This document shows positions 1 through 11,051 of a DNA stretch of 64,000 nt, piece after piece. Both the position numbers and the translations under genes were made by a program. The stretch is from Galeruca laticollis. Its lineage: Eukaryota > Arthropoda > Insecta > Coleoptera > Chrysomelidae. The stretch is taken from positions 209,328,655 through 209,392,654 of the forward strand of contig OY998175.1 of assembly GCA_963921935.1 (NCBI GenBank), in the 5' to 3' direction. The notes beneath the pieces were generated by a model. It made no database searches and was not told the origin of the DNA. It saw only the letters and a program-made list of their open reading frames with translations. Every line of letters starts with the position of its first letter. Position 1 is the stretch's first letter.

Positions 1-1229
1 GTCATTTGTGATTTGGCAAATGTATGTGACGCTACAGTTAATGCGCATGCGCGACATTTGGGAATTATGATTTTCTTTTCCTAACTAGTCCTAATTTTAT
101 TTTGACATCTCCCAGTTCGTTGCCATGGTACTTTCACAAGCGCATTAGCGAGTGCTCTACAGTTTCTGCAGTTTATCTTGGGAACACTTTTCTAGTACGC
201 TTAGCATTGATACTAACAATATAGTATAGTAGTAATATGTACATATGTTACTTTTAAATTTACCATTCCTTCAATGATGACACTTCCTCTTCTTTTTCTT
301 CCGATTGCAGTGAGCTAGGATATCCTCAAATTTTTGTAGATTTATGAGGTCATAAGGAGGAATCTGATAATGCAATAAGTATTTCGCCAGGATAAAACTG
401 TCGATTTTAATCATAAAAGATTTTGTTCGGGATAAGTCAAAAGTTTCTAAAACGAGCTGTTGGCGAGTCCTGGGATCCTGCGAATGTTAACTACAATATT
501 TTTTTGTAGCTGTATTGTAAGTGAAAAAACACACGTAAGTTGATGTTATAACAAAGCCGCATACATAAATACCTACAATTGTCCCGGAAGTAACAAACAT
601 TGTCCCTAAAAAGAAATCGTTTCGAAAGTGAGCAAAAAAGTTCGTCCCACAAATAGCTACTTTCGCTACCATTTCTGTAAAGTGGTACTTTCCATTTTTT
701 AACCAATCATACTGAAAATTTTATTTTCGAGGCGGTTGCAGGAAAATTAGTTCTAAGTGTATTTCACACCACATTTTATCAAACTAAAGATATCAGCTAT
801 TACTGAAATTGAAATGTGTTTGCCAAAATTAGAATAAACTTTTTGAAACTGTTGTAAGAAATTATGTTATTTCACTTTCTTCAAACAATTTACTAATATT
901 AAGCAGCATTTATACAGTTTAGTTGATTTTTTTTTTAAATTCAAAATATTTATATTTTTTGGAAAAAACACCATATAGTTACCTTTTTCATAAAAAATGA
1001 AATTATAATATGATATACATGATATTATGCATGATACCGTCATGTTATGTGTTTCATTCGTGTTCACTAAACTACTACTATTAGCATGAAGTTATTACCT
1101 ATTCTACTCTTGGGAAATTTTAAAATGTATTTTTTCTACGACTATTATAGAATTTCTACATTCCGACATAGTTTTTGATTATGGACTAGCATCATCCTAA
1201 TCCTAGGGCAAGAATATTCATTCTCGTCC
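1..1229. other. AT-rich sequence without recognisable gene
   Basis: Only short open frames of about 60-70 codons are present, with low-complexity, tyrosine- and phenylalanine-rich translations typical of AT-rich noncoding DNA. No domain, inverted repeat or RNA structure was recognised here. Confidence 0.5.
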
Positions 1230-2300
1230 TTGGTATGGAATGAATACTTGTGGCGCCCTCTAAATGTGCGCCCTATATCACCAATTTTGGCGAACATTTT
1301 TATGGACAGTTTAGAAAGAAAAATCTTTGACAGTAATATTTCAAAAAATGTTTTATTTTGGTATAGATATGTAGATAACATATTAGCTTGTTTTATAGGT
1401 AGTGAACGATAATTGGATATATTTTTCAACCACATTAATAATTTACACCCAACAATTAAATTTACATTAGAAGTTGAAGAAAACAACTCAATCAATTTTC
1501 TTGATTTAAAAATTCAACGAGTTAATAATGTACTTGATTATTCAATTTACAGAAAACCAACACACACTGATGTAACTATTCCATACAGTTCCAACCACCC
1601 CGTCTCACATAAGTTGGCAGCATATAATTCAATGATACATAGAGCATTTTCAGTTCCTATGAATAAATGTAATTTTGATAAAGAAATTAATACGATTAAA
1701 CAAATAGCAACATCCAACGGTTATCCATTGCATATGATAAATAAGTTAATTAATAAAAAAGCGGAAAAAGTGGCATTAAAACTAATATTTCCAGAACAAA
1801 CTAATGAAATGAAAAATTATAAAACCATCACATATGCAGGTAATATTTCTAATAATATTTCAAAAATAATATCTTAAGCTACAAATACAACAATTTCTCT
1901 TAAAACAGAGAGTAATGTGAGTACAAAATTGTTAAATGTGAAAACAAAAATATCCCCATTATAGAAGTCTGGTATATATAGACTTAAATGTCCAGAATGT
2001 AATGCTGTCTATTTGGGTCAAACCCTTAGAAATTTTGAGATCAGATACAGTGAACATTTACGAGCATATAGATTAAAACAACCAGATAAATCACACTACG
2101 CAAAACATCTACTTGACACCAAACATTCATTGACATCTAACACAGAACTAGAAGTACTGCATATTTGTGATAAGAAGCAAGAACTGGATTCCCTTGAAGA
2201 GTTAGAAATTAGAAGACACTTAAGAAACCCACAATATCAAGTTGTCAATGAACAGATAAATCTAGGGAGTTCTCCACTTTTAAATTGTCTTCTTAAGTGA
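1230..2300 (+). pseudogene. Penelope-like RT plus GIY-YIG endonuclease, decayed
   Basis: This is the C-terminal part of a PLE protein that copies RNA and nicks target DNA. The RT portion shows SPILANIFMD and then WYRYVDNILACF, the catalytic box with the second aspartate changed to asparagine (YVDN for YVDD). It continues through the conserved INFLDL and YRKPTHTD region to about 1870. The GIY-YIG domain starts at 1968 (SGIYRLKCPEC) and continues with VYLGQT and RYSEHLRAY. All parts share one frame, interrupted only by stops at 1410-1412, 1875-1877 and 1962-1964. Decay has therefore been by substitution and not by indels. The changed catalytic residue and three stops make it a dead copy. Confidence 0.85.
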
Positions 2301-2554
2301 TAATTGTAAAGATCAGCAGATATAGTTTTCCTGGTTTCCTATATCATTGCACAGTTATACTGATCTTAACTGGAAAAAGATATCCAGGATATCTCCATAG
2401 GGCTAGTAACATCTAAGCTTCAATATTCGTAATATCATACCTTCTTCTTTTTTCTATTAACATATATTAAGTCAATCACTAGGTAGGTCACTTCTTGGTC
2501 TAGCCAAAATAATTATTAAACATCAAATAAGCATCAAATAAAATGTAACTTCTG

Positions 2555-2597
2555 TCATTCTGACGATGACATGTTATATCGAAACAATTGTCAATTT
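2555..2597 (+). ncRNA. hammerhead-ribozyme-like motif of the PLE
   Basis: The core reads CTGACGA (2560-2566), a stem-II hairpin region, GAAA (2581-2584), a very short stem III, then GTC (2590-2592) as the predicted cleavage triplet. Flanking ATT and AAT can pair as the start of stem I. Hammerheads with a minimal stem III are known from the terminal repeats of Penelope-like elements, and this one sits just downstream of a PLE coding region. Stem II is imperfect, so activity is uncertain. A related motif occurs at 60466-60498. Confidence 0.6.
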
Positions 2598-2697
2598 TCT
2601 TAGAGTTTTTAAAAGTTTTCAATATACTGTGGAATTAGCTAGAAACAGTAAGTTTCATTTAAAACAGTAAAATATATATATATGTCTGTAATCCGGT

Positions 2698-2718
2698 CCT
2701 GCAAATTATTTTTGCAGG
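2698..2718. repeat. perfect 8-bp hairpin
   Basis: CCTGCAAA and its exact complement TTTGCAGG are separated by five bases. It lies between the PLE remnant and the P-like element and is not followed by a T-run. Its function is unknown. Confidence 0.4.
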
Positions 2719-2861
2719 CTTTGAGTGCCTCTGAAATATTCTGGTCGGTACTTTTTTCAAAGGATGTTTTTAAAACATCGGAATTTTCAAACATTCGGCA
2801 TAAAAAATTGTGTTTTTCAATCAGTGCAAGTGTTATGTTGAATTGGAAATTGGAATAGAAG

Positions 2862-2896
2862 CAAAGTTTACAGAATAAAATAACAGTTGCCTCACT
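2862..2896 (+). repeat. left terminal inverted repeat of P-like element
   Basis: It begins CAAAGTTTACAGAATAAAAT reading inward and ends TTGCCTCACT. It matches the complement of 4257-4291 at 34 of 35 positions. Confidence 0.85.
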
Positions 2897-3085
2897 TCAT
2901 GTCGGCACTTTGTTATTTCAAGGTCCAAGCGTGCCGCTAACACCTGCAGATAACGCAGAGCGAAGTCGGCACTCGAACGAATACATGGGGTGTTTAATAA
3001 ATAAAAAAGGCTAGTGATGATCGACAGTGTGCTTTTACAATACCAGGAGTGTTCAAAAGGTAGAAATCACATTAAAGTTAGCATT

Positions 3086-4254
3086 CTAGGTAAGTTTTTT
3101 ATAGGCTTTGGGACCAAGAAAATAGACACTTAATGCAAATTGCTTATAGTTATCGCTGTATCTACAACCTTTTGGGGGTTTGTTGAGATAGGTTAGTTGA
3201 GCTTTCAAAAAGGCATATGACTCTGGTGAATAATTGTCTTTTAAAAACTGTTCAAAGTCGTCCAAATTAACTTCAGTTTCAAGTTTTTTCTTGGATCCTG
3301 ATAATTCTCTTCTAATCGCCGCAATTTCTTTTTTCATCGATACTTTCCTTGGGCTCCTCAACGAAAGCTTTTGCGACGTTTGGCAAGACTCGTCTAGAAA
3401 AATAATATTAATTGCAAATTTCTACAATACCTAAATATATTAATAAAACAATTAAAAATACTCGAAATATTATCATACCCTTACTTATTTTAATAACTAG
3501 GTTTGTCTTACTCTCCACATTCTTCCGCATACATGATACATTTGTTTGAACTGCCACGTCTTTCATTTCAATGTGTATATTTCTAGAAGTACCTGAAGAG
3601 AATAAAAATAGTTTGTTTTTTTAATTGATTTTTTGACAATAAACTAGATCTCAAACAATAAGATATTTGTAAAAGACTGGAAAAAGTACCGGAAGTAATT
3701 TTTAGATATTTATTTATTCCCACTAACGATGATTAATCGGTACTTACTATTAGTTGTTTTGGATATCAAAAATGTAGGAATTGCATTAGAAACGAGACGG
3801 TGTTTCAAAGGCGTTGTAAAACTTGTATCTGTGAAATGTAAGCTGCAAATGTAAATGCGGTTAGAACATTCTTCTGGAGTGAGAAGCGCATTTCGATGAT
3901 CACCGATAAATCCTAATTGTGTTTTCCAAAGTTGGCATCTAAAAACAGATTTAATTTTTGAGCAGCTTGTATCTTTTAGAAATCACACAAGTCTATACAG
4001 CCGATTCTCTACCAACTGTGAAATTTACAATACAAATCATTCGAAAATTGAAGAATTTTTAGACTAAAATTTTTTTGTTACTTTTTACTCAAAATATATA
4101 CCTATTTATGATATTAATAAAAAATCGCAGTTGAGAAGGAATCGTCCATATACGTTTCTTCATACTTAGCTACATCCTTTGGGCACCGAAAAAACGATAA
4201 ACCACTATTTCGTTTTGTTGTACAATTTTCCACACAGCAGTAAACGGGTGGCGT
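3086..4254 (-). CDS. truncated P-like transposase: THAP domain plus coiled coil, no catalytic domain
   Basis: Four exons can be placed on the minus strand: 4254-4154, 3938-3748, 3592-3485 and 3393-3086. All internal junctions have GT/AG ends, and the phases agree. Exon 1 gives the first THAP cysteines (YCCVENC) and FFRCPKD. Exon 2 gives the tryptophan, the ICSLHF cysteine/histidine pair and SNAIPTFL, together a complete C2CH THAP zinc finger. Exon 4 begins with a basic, probably coiled-coil stretch and ends with QFALSVYFLGPKAYKKLT, which resembles the segment just before the catalytic domain of P/THAP9-type transposases. A stop follows at once. The protein would bind DNA but could not transpose, as with KP-type repressors. 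The expected start codon reads ACG at 4254-4252, so initiation is doubtful. Splice sites are predicted by eye. Confidence 0.7.
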
Positions 4255-4256
4255 CC

Positions 4257-4291
4257 AGTGAGGCAACTGCTATTTTATTCTGTAAACTTTG
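4257..4291 (-). repeat. right terminal inverted repeat of P-like element
   Basis: Read on the minus strand it is the same 35-bp sequence as 2862-2896 with one difference (TAGCAG for TAACAG). The THAP coding sequence starts only three bases inside it. Confidence 0.85.
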
Positions 4292-4408
4292 GTAATACTG
4301 GTGAGAGGTTGTTACAGAACAAAGCACGTCGCAAAGGAAATTATTTCAAGTAAGAAAAAATTTATTAATTGTATTCATTTCACATCTCAATTTTTTTTTA
4401 GCACAAAA

Positions 4409-6994
4409 ATGTACCTGGTTAAATTTATTGGTGATAATTATTATCATATTTGTAATGAGGTGAAAAACAGAAAAAATGTAACTTGTGCAAGGTGGGGCTC
4501 AGCTTATTACGAAGTTGTTGTTGTTCTCGAGTCTAATAACGTTAAACATCTTGAAAAAGAAAAGCAAAAACTAATAAAGCTTCAAAATAGTAGTAATAAC
4601 GAAGTAATTGAAGAAGTGGAAGAAGAGGAAGAAAAGGAAGAAAAGGAAGAAAACGTAATCCATAATGATGAAAGTGGGGAAATTATGGGTAAGCAAACTT
4701 ATTATTATTTAACAAATGATAGTTTTTGGTATGGTATGGTATAAATAAAGAGAATTAAAATTATTTAAGAATTTAAAAAAAATTGTTCTATTCAAATGTG
4801 TAAGAATAAGATTTGCATTAGTCAGAAATTTCTCCAAACTAATTGTTTTATAGACCATATACTTGTTCAACTTGAATATACAAATTTCGATTTTTAAATT
4901 CCCAAAATAGTGTCTAATTTCCATTGTTATTAACGCAGCGCCCTGGTAAAATCTGAAATCATTTATTAACTGACTTGGAATGAGAACGAATCTTGTCTGG
5001 TATGGTATACAAATAAACGTGTCGTCGTAAAGCAATTAATAAGAATCATATTACAACACTAACGTATAAGTTGGCTAAGGGAATATTTGAAACTATTATT
5101 TACACAATTTTGTTTTGTCGCCTTATTCATAAAAAACCGGTAAAGATAAAAAAATTGTTCTTTGAGGGAACTGCATAAAAATTAATATTACGTATTCTGA
5201 AAACTATTTAAAAAAATATTTGAGTACAGGCCGCTCAGTGTTGCCACCACCCAATGAAGAAATGATCATGTAGTGCTGCCAAAACTATCTATTTTCCTTA
5301 AAAATTATGTTAAAATTTTTTTTGTTATTTTTTGGATAAGTGCTTAATTTATTTTCAATCGCATATAAAAAACAAACAACAAAAAATAACACAAAACTTA
5401 AATCTGTAGACTAAAATGAATCGTTATCAAAATGAATACCGATATTTTCATCTTTGTCATGCATTTACGTTATGCATCCCCTTGAAAGTTTGAAAATAGA
5501 GAGATAGATCATTAAAAAGGCCACCAACGGATTCGGGAGGAAAAATTGGGTTTTTGTCATACCTATACTTCAGATGAAAATTGGAGAAAATATTTTTTTC
5601 TTTGGGAAATTATGAAAATTGTCGTTTTCCAGTGCACGGAATCGATTGTCACAATCAATTTCATGATAAAAAAATTTCTCACGTAAATAGAGGGATAAAT
5701 TGCAAAAAAAAAATTTTCATTCAAAAAAACGTATGAACTATAATGGAAATTTTGAACTTAAATTTTAAGACAGTATATTCTATAAGGAAAAAAATCAGGA
5801 ATAACCTAATGGTTGACATTTCTGAGATACAGGGCGTTAAAGTGGAGATATTTAAAATTGGGACATAAAATAACTGTCATCTTTGAGACTCCATATTTTG
5901 TAAAATAATGGCACTGGAAATTTATAAATTTCACCGTTTTGTAGACAAATTTATCCTGAATCTGAAAAATTTATTTAGGTTCTGGGATGAAGGATTTGAA
6001 AGATACGAAACAAATAAGTGGACCATGGTTTTCTGCTCAAAATATGATTCGGACTGAAACAGAAACTTTACCTCCGTTTAGGGGTCAAATTAGTTTTTTT
6101 CGCGGTCCATTTAGTAAGAATAGACGTTTCATTTACCTATATAAAAATTTGAATTTTTCTCTGTATAAATATCGAAATCCCTCATAACTTCGAAACTTTC
6201 GAGGGAATTCTCCGCTCCGTGAAGCAAAATACATTTTAGAAGTAGGGTAATATTTACATAGATGGTGCTTTGACTTTTATTGTAATATAGCTTTGTTTTG
6301 TATTGCCAAAAGGGGTCAGCACATTAAATAAAATGTGAAATTAATTTGCTTGTCAAACTGGTTTGCTATAGTAAGAAGAAAACTTGCAAAGAAGTTAAAA
6401 AATTTTGAATTCCTAGGTTAAAAAAATGTTAACAATTATTGATTATGTTATACATTAACCTTTAACTCAATTTTATGAATAATGTTCAATTCTATAATTA
6501 TGTAACAATTGGCAAAACTGACGCGGCTGTAATCTAGTCTACTGTAATAATAGAAATGGAATCGCACGAATTTCCCAAGTTCTGTGATTAAAACAGACTC
6601 CAGTGCAAAAAAGATTTGCAACGTTTTTACCTTAAAATAAACTCAAAGCTAGATAGTTCTAGGCAACGTAATGTGTCTTTAATATGATTAAAATTTTGTT
6701 ACACTAATTTTGAAGAATAATTTAGTTATTTGATCACTATTAGAAACATGGTCATGATGACTATAGGTGTTCAGCAACTATATGTGCTTTTATTTTTTTT
6801 CAGTTTATTGGAACACTGAAGAGAAAGACATCATGAATCGTGAATTCAAGCAATATTTGAATGATGGAATTTTACCAAGCCTTGTTAAATGTTCTGATGT
6901 CAGAAATAAGTATCCCATCCTGAAAAGTCGAAATACTACGAGTATTAAAGCATGGGTCAACAATACAATTAAGAAGAGGAAACTAAATAATTAA
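4409..6994 (+). CDS. unidentified two-exon protein with acidic middle and C-terminal W/F-rich domain
   Basis: Exon 1 begins after an acceptor (polypyrimidine tract then AG at 4399-4400). It starts at ATG 4409 and runs to 4688, where a GTAAGC donor follows. Exon 2 starts after TTTTTTTTCAG at 6804 and ends at a stop at 6994. The splice keeps the frame. The N-terminal part (MYLVKFIGDNYYHICNEVKN) has no family I can name. The middle is strongly acidic (glutamate run near 4608-4653). The C-terminal 60 residues (YWNTEEKDIMNREFKQYL, then SLVKC, then IKAWVNNTIKKRKLNN) resemble a terminal domain seen in many insect zinc-finger and transposon-associated proteins. The intron contains one copy of the dispersed repeat (5235-5540). 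The nearby P-like element is on the other strand. It may be a host gene or part of an unrecognised transposon. Confidence 0.45.
5235..5540 (+). repeat. dispersed ~305-bp repeat, copy 1
   Basis: It matches 9599-9905 in the same orientation over its whole length with substitutions and small indels. Shared blocks include GTGCTGCCACCAC-like starts, CATACAAAAAACAAACAACA, TCGTTATCAAAATGAAT and GAGATAGATCATTAAAAAGG. It has no coding capacity and lies in the predicted intron of the 4409-6994 gene. Confidence 0.8.
5541..6803. other. intronic AT-rich DNA, no feature
   Basis: This is the remainder of the intron of the two-exon gene. The open frame at 5987-6187 shows no domain, and I do not regard it as coding. 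Confidence 0.4.
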
Positions 6995-9598
6995 TTTACA
7001 AAAAATACTTCGGCAACGACCACGTTTCCTTCTCATAGCGTAGAGTTAGTTAGCTTCTCGTTATTATTAAGCACATGTTTTTTGTATGACTTGAAATATA
7101 GTATAGTATATAGGAGGTAATTTTTTTCCTCGTATGGCATTTGGATTAAAAAAAACATTTTATTTTTTATTCCACATAAAAAAACTAGTCTAAAAAATGA
7201 AAACAACAAAACAATAATAGTATAAATCGAACTCAAAAAAAATAATAGGCATGATCCTGAAATTACATGAATAATAAATTATTTAAAAATTACTTATTCT
7301 TGGCTTTTACTTCACTTTCCTACTTTTTTTAATTTTAGAGTCCTCTGCGGCAGCTAAAAATTATTGTATTATTAGGTCTCTTATCTATAGGGATTTGTAT
7401 GACGTGTAAAATGGTGGAAAGAAATGATATCGAACGAAATTAAAGGTCTCACTATGTCACATTAATTAAATTTTATGCGAAGAATAAATATATGTAATGT
7501 ACTATTTATGGCCCTCATATCTAAGGATTCTTTTGAACCCTCCAATCTCAATTGAGGTATGACCCTAAGGTGTCTGCACACCGAGTTTAAAGTCCATCGG
7601 GCCAGTGGTTCCGGAGTTATGCCACCTACAGACAGACACACCCACATAATGATCTGATAAACCTCAGAATTCTGAATGAAGAAGACTCTGAGGTTAATAA
7701 TTTACTTCCATACTCAGACTACAAAAGTAAACCAGATAAAAGACTTACGTAGGGTAAGCTTGGCAAATAAATTATCACAAAACTTATTTTTCTGTCTGCG
7801 TCACAGCCAGCTATATGTGCCGACAAGGGAGTCCGTCATTACTGTACGCAGACATTTGGCCACAAATTCATATGTGGTTCGGGTCCAGCCCCTTAGGTTG
7901 AACAATTCAGCAATCTAAAATGAACAATAATAAGTAGCCGTCGAAACAATTTGAGTACACAAAAAAAATACATTAATTTTCTGAAATAGGTATCTATTTT
8001 TAGCGGTAAAGCCCGTATGACACATTCACAAGTTTGGTAACAAAATTGTGGCGAATATAGAACAGGTCACATTTTCCATATGATAAAAATTCCGTGCACA
8101 TGCACATTGTATATTTAGTATGCAATTTGTGACCGTTTTTCTAGTCACAGGGGCTCATGAAATCTGAAAACAGTGGTTCTCAGTAGAGGAAGATTTTTAT
8201 ACTTAAACTCCATATTCGAATGTCTCGAGTGTCCCATAAAGTTTGCTTATTACTCTACATTATGAAAGCCGTCGAGTTATAAAAAACGCGCAGTGTATAA
8301 GTTATAGAAAATGGGATATTGATTAATAATAAATATTACTACATACCACCGTTTTAAATGTATCCTTTTCCTCAAGTATACCATTTTCATTCATTATCTA
8401 GCTCAGATGTGTATAGATTTTTTGGTTTACCAGCTGGCTTGTTAAGTAGGTCGGAAACTCTGCTTTTTAAAAACCCAATTTGGTGCAAAATGTCCCTAAG
8501 GTATTCCACTGAAAGAAGAACTTTTTAAAGGGAATAACACAATATACATCAATCGATTATAAATTTTCTAAAGTATAAAATTCGAATTTTCTGTTTCACT
8601 TTAAGATGAACGTGTATATAATAATAATAAACGTCTTTATTTATGCCCATTCATACATTTTATAATAAATATACAATACACACATATAGAAACAAATGGA
8701 GAAGTTTAGTCAATGGACACTTAATCATCTCTGCCCTGTATTGTGCCAAGATTGTAATAAGAACCAAAAACAAGATTATAATTATGTATAATATAGGTAG
8801 GTAACTTTAAATAATAATCAAAAAATTCTTTTTATATTCCAGTCTTAAAATTTATCTATGCTACTCGTATATTCATTGAAAGGCAAACTTAAGAGTTTAA
8901 AAACCGTTTGACAATACAATATCTGAAACATCGATTGGTACTTTTGTCAATTCCTACGTTTAAAATAGTGTTCAAATTTTCAAAGGTAATACCACGAGTG
9001 CTTCAAATTTTATCGATAATTTTTTCTTTTCCACTAAACATTGTTTACTTGGAAAACATATGGAAACAAACCGATTGATAAAATGTGATTTTATCTAAAT
9101 TCGGTTTGTTTGAATGTTTTTGCCTCAAATAAACAAGTTTGAGTGATGAAAATAAAGAATTATGTGATAAAATTTGAAGAACGAGTTGTATTTGGGAAGA
9201 TTATTTTTTTCAACAATTTAAGGATTTTGCTTTATTTTTCATTTTATTATTTTATTGAATTCAAAGAATACATAAGCTAACTGGAAATATAATCAACTTT
9301 TAGTTGTCAATAATGACTAATTCAAAGTAAAATTTTTACATTTCAATGTAAACAAGGTATTATCGATGAAGAAGCAGTTTTATCAGTACAATACCGAATG
9401 ATTGGCTGGAATAATGTACTGCTATTGGTTGAAACCACCAAAATGTCAGATTTTGACAAGTGAAAAAAATAATCAAAAAATATTTTTTTATAAAATGCAA
9501 AACTATATCCACTCACCTGTATATTGATTAGTAATTTTTCTATCATATTTCCCATTTTTTATAACACAAACACCAAAAACTAAAAACACACTCATCAA
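6995..9598. other. AT-rich region without recognised gene
   Basis: It holds poly-A and poly-T tracts and short open frames without domains. About 7450-7700 resembles a dispersed insect repeat: a stretch ending CAGACAGACACACCCACAT, followed by a 9-bp inverted pair AACCTCAGA (7660-7668) and TCTGAGGTT (7687-7695). TAATAATAATAAACGTCTTT at about 8621-8640 could be the tail of a minus-strand LINE, but no LINE coding follows. Confidence 0.4.
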
Positions 9599-9905
9599 CA
9601 GTGCTGCCACCACTCAATGAAGAATTTATCGTGCAGTACTGTCAAAATTATCGAATTTTCTTGAAAATTACGTTAGCATTTTTTTTAATTCTTTTTTTAT
9701 TAAAAAACAAGTCATACTTTTTTTATTTTTAATGGCATACAAAAAACAAACAACAAAAAATAACACAAAAACTTATATCTTTAGACCAAAAGTATTCGTT
9801 ATCAAAATGAATATCAATCGTCATGTTTATACGACGTTATGCTTTGTAACTTCGAAAATAAGAGAGATAGATCATTAAAAAGGCCACCATCAATGGATTC
9901 GGGAC
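9599..9905 (+). repeat. dispersed ~305-bp repeat, copy 2
   Basis: This is the second copy of the repeat at 5235-5540, with the same orientation and the same internal blocks. Both copies stop at GGATTCGGGA, after which the flanks differ. The shared boundary suggests a mobile or recombining unit and not chance similarity. Confidence 0.8.
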
Positions 9906-10898
9906 GTGCGGACGTAAATATGATATAAAATGTATAGAGTGTAGAGGAAATGAGATCCTTCTCTCTACGAATAAGCGTCCTTAATACCTTTCAGAGTCTA
10001 GCTTCACAACATAACTTAAAGGGGATATACGATTACATTGCTACAATATATGTTTTACGCCAACTATAGAATAAAGTTGTGCTTACAGTGTTTAAAATTA
10101 TTAATTCATTAAATGCATTACCTAACATCCCGCAAGCTGTCGAAGAAAAGTGAACCAGAAATTAAGTCGTAGTGCATCGAAAAAGCTCGAACACATCTAC
10201 ATATGGCCATTCGACCGGATACGCATATATGTAATTTAGTTCAACTGCATTAATTATAATTCAAGTAAAGAAGTCAAGCTGTAAGTACAAACATTTTGTA
10301 CATATAATAAGAAATAATGATTCAAGTAAAACATTTCATCGTTTCTATCAAAAACAACAAGCTAGCAGAGATTCTACTAGTTCCAACATTGAAGGAGACG
10401 TCAGCGCGGTCATGGACAAAGCATTCCCAGGCGTATAAAAAGTGTTTTGACTTTTTTTCAGTTGTCGCCGAACTGTTTGTCTGTTTTTTAAAGAATTAAT
10501 TTACATTATGTTTTTTATCACATGTTTACTTTACTAGAAATTATTATTCCTTAAAAATAATCTGTAACAGAGACAATTCATTTAATTTTTGATGAAATAA
10601 ATTAAGCAGCAGGTTATTCGGCTTATATTATCATTCGTAGATACAGGAGGTTACAGTGTAAAAAGTGCCAAATAAAGGCGTTGATTCCTTTATGCACAAT
10701 CAAATCATTGGTAAAATTTGCATCGATCTGTGTAAATCGAATACATGGTGAAATTAGTATGGTATTTAAAAGCAATATCGTAGTTTAAATATACAATTCA
10801 ACGTTTGAAGTTTTAAAACTTACATTCATTTCAATTCGTATTCATTTTATTTGCCAAATTACTTCTAACGATGAAATAATAGAAAAAAATTTTACGTT
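9906..10898. other. noncoding DNA upstream of the BEL/Pao gag; possible LTR remnant
   Basis: No gene is seen. A TATA-like GCGTATAAAAAG near 10431-10442, a pyrimidine-rich CAGTTGTCGC start-like site and AATAAA near 10600 would fit a 5' LTR of the adjacent BEL/Pao element. No second LTR copy is present for comparison, so boundaries cannot be set. Confidence 0.3.
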
Positions 10899-10924
10899 TA
10901 GGGACAAGATTAGAAACTTATATC

Positions 10925-11051
10925 AGAGGAAAGCTACTCGAAGCTTTTGCTCGTTTCACTAAGTTTGTCAGCGCGTTCATCGACGATAAACAAATCTATC
11001 AATTGCAATCTCGGTTAGAGAAAATACAAATTATATGGAATGAGTTCGCAT
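10925..11051 (+). pseudogene. BEL/Pao gag, N-terminal fragment
   Basis: The frame reading ETYIRGKLLEAFARFTKF and then IYQLQSRLEKIQIIWNEF matches the arginine- and leucine-rich start of Pao-type gag. It is broken at GTTCGCAT (11044-11051), which is duplicated at 11891-11898. The gag frame continues beyond that second copy. Confidence 0.65.

Larger units (their letters stand above)
1230..2660 (+). mobile_element. 5'-truncated Penelope-like retroelement (PLE)
   Basis: Reverse transcriptase and GIY-YIG endonuclease segments follow each other on the same strand and in the same frame, the order that defines Penelope-like elements. They are followed by an untranslated segment carrying a hammerhead-like motif at 2555-2597. 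The 3' segment (about 2552-2660) is similar to 60458-60580, so at least two copies of the family's terminal region lie in this window. The 5' end is missing: the frame starts inside the RT palm domain. No target duplication was found. Confidence 0.85.
2862..4291 (-). mobile_element. P-like (THAP) DNA transposon with 35-bp terminal inverted repeats
   Basis: Two inverted 35-bp sequences with one mismatch bound a 1.43-kb segment holding a minus-strand, four-exon THAP gene. THAP-domain transposases are typical of the P superfamily. The segment is shorter than a full P-type element because the catalytic RNase-H-like part is absent, so this is an internally deleted copy. The 8-bp flanks (2854-2861 and 4292-4299) do not match, so the insertion is old or rearranged. 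Confidence 0.78.

Noticed and set aside
2854..4299. 8-bp target duplication around the P-like element
   Set aside because: AATAGAAG and GTAATACT do not match beyond chance.
5987..6187. 66-codon plus-strand frame
   Set aside because: It lies in an intron and has no recognisable similarity.
10279..10657. 5' LTR of the BEL/Pao element
   Set aside because: TATA-like and AATAAA motifs are present, but there is no second LTR or clear primer-binding site, so it is mentioned only as a possibility.
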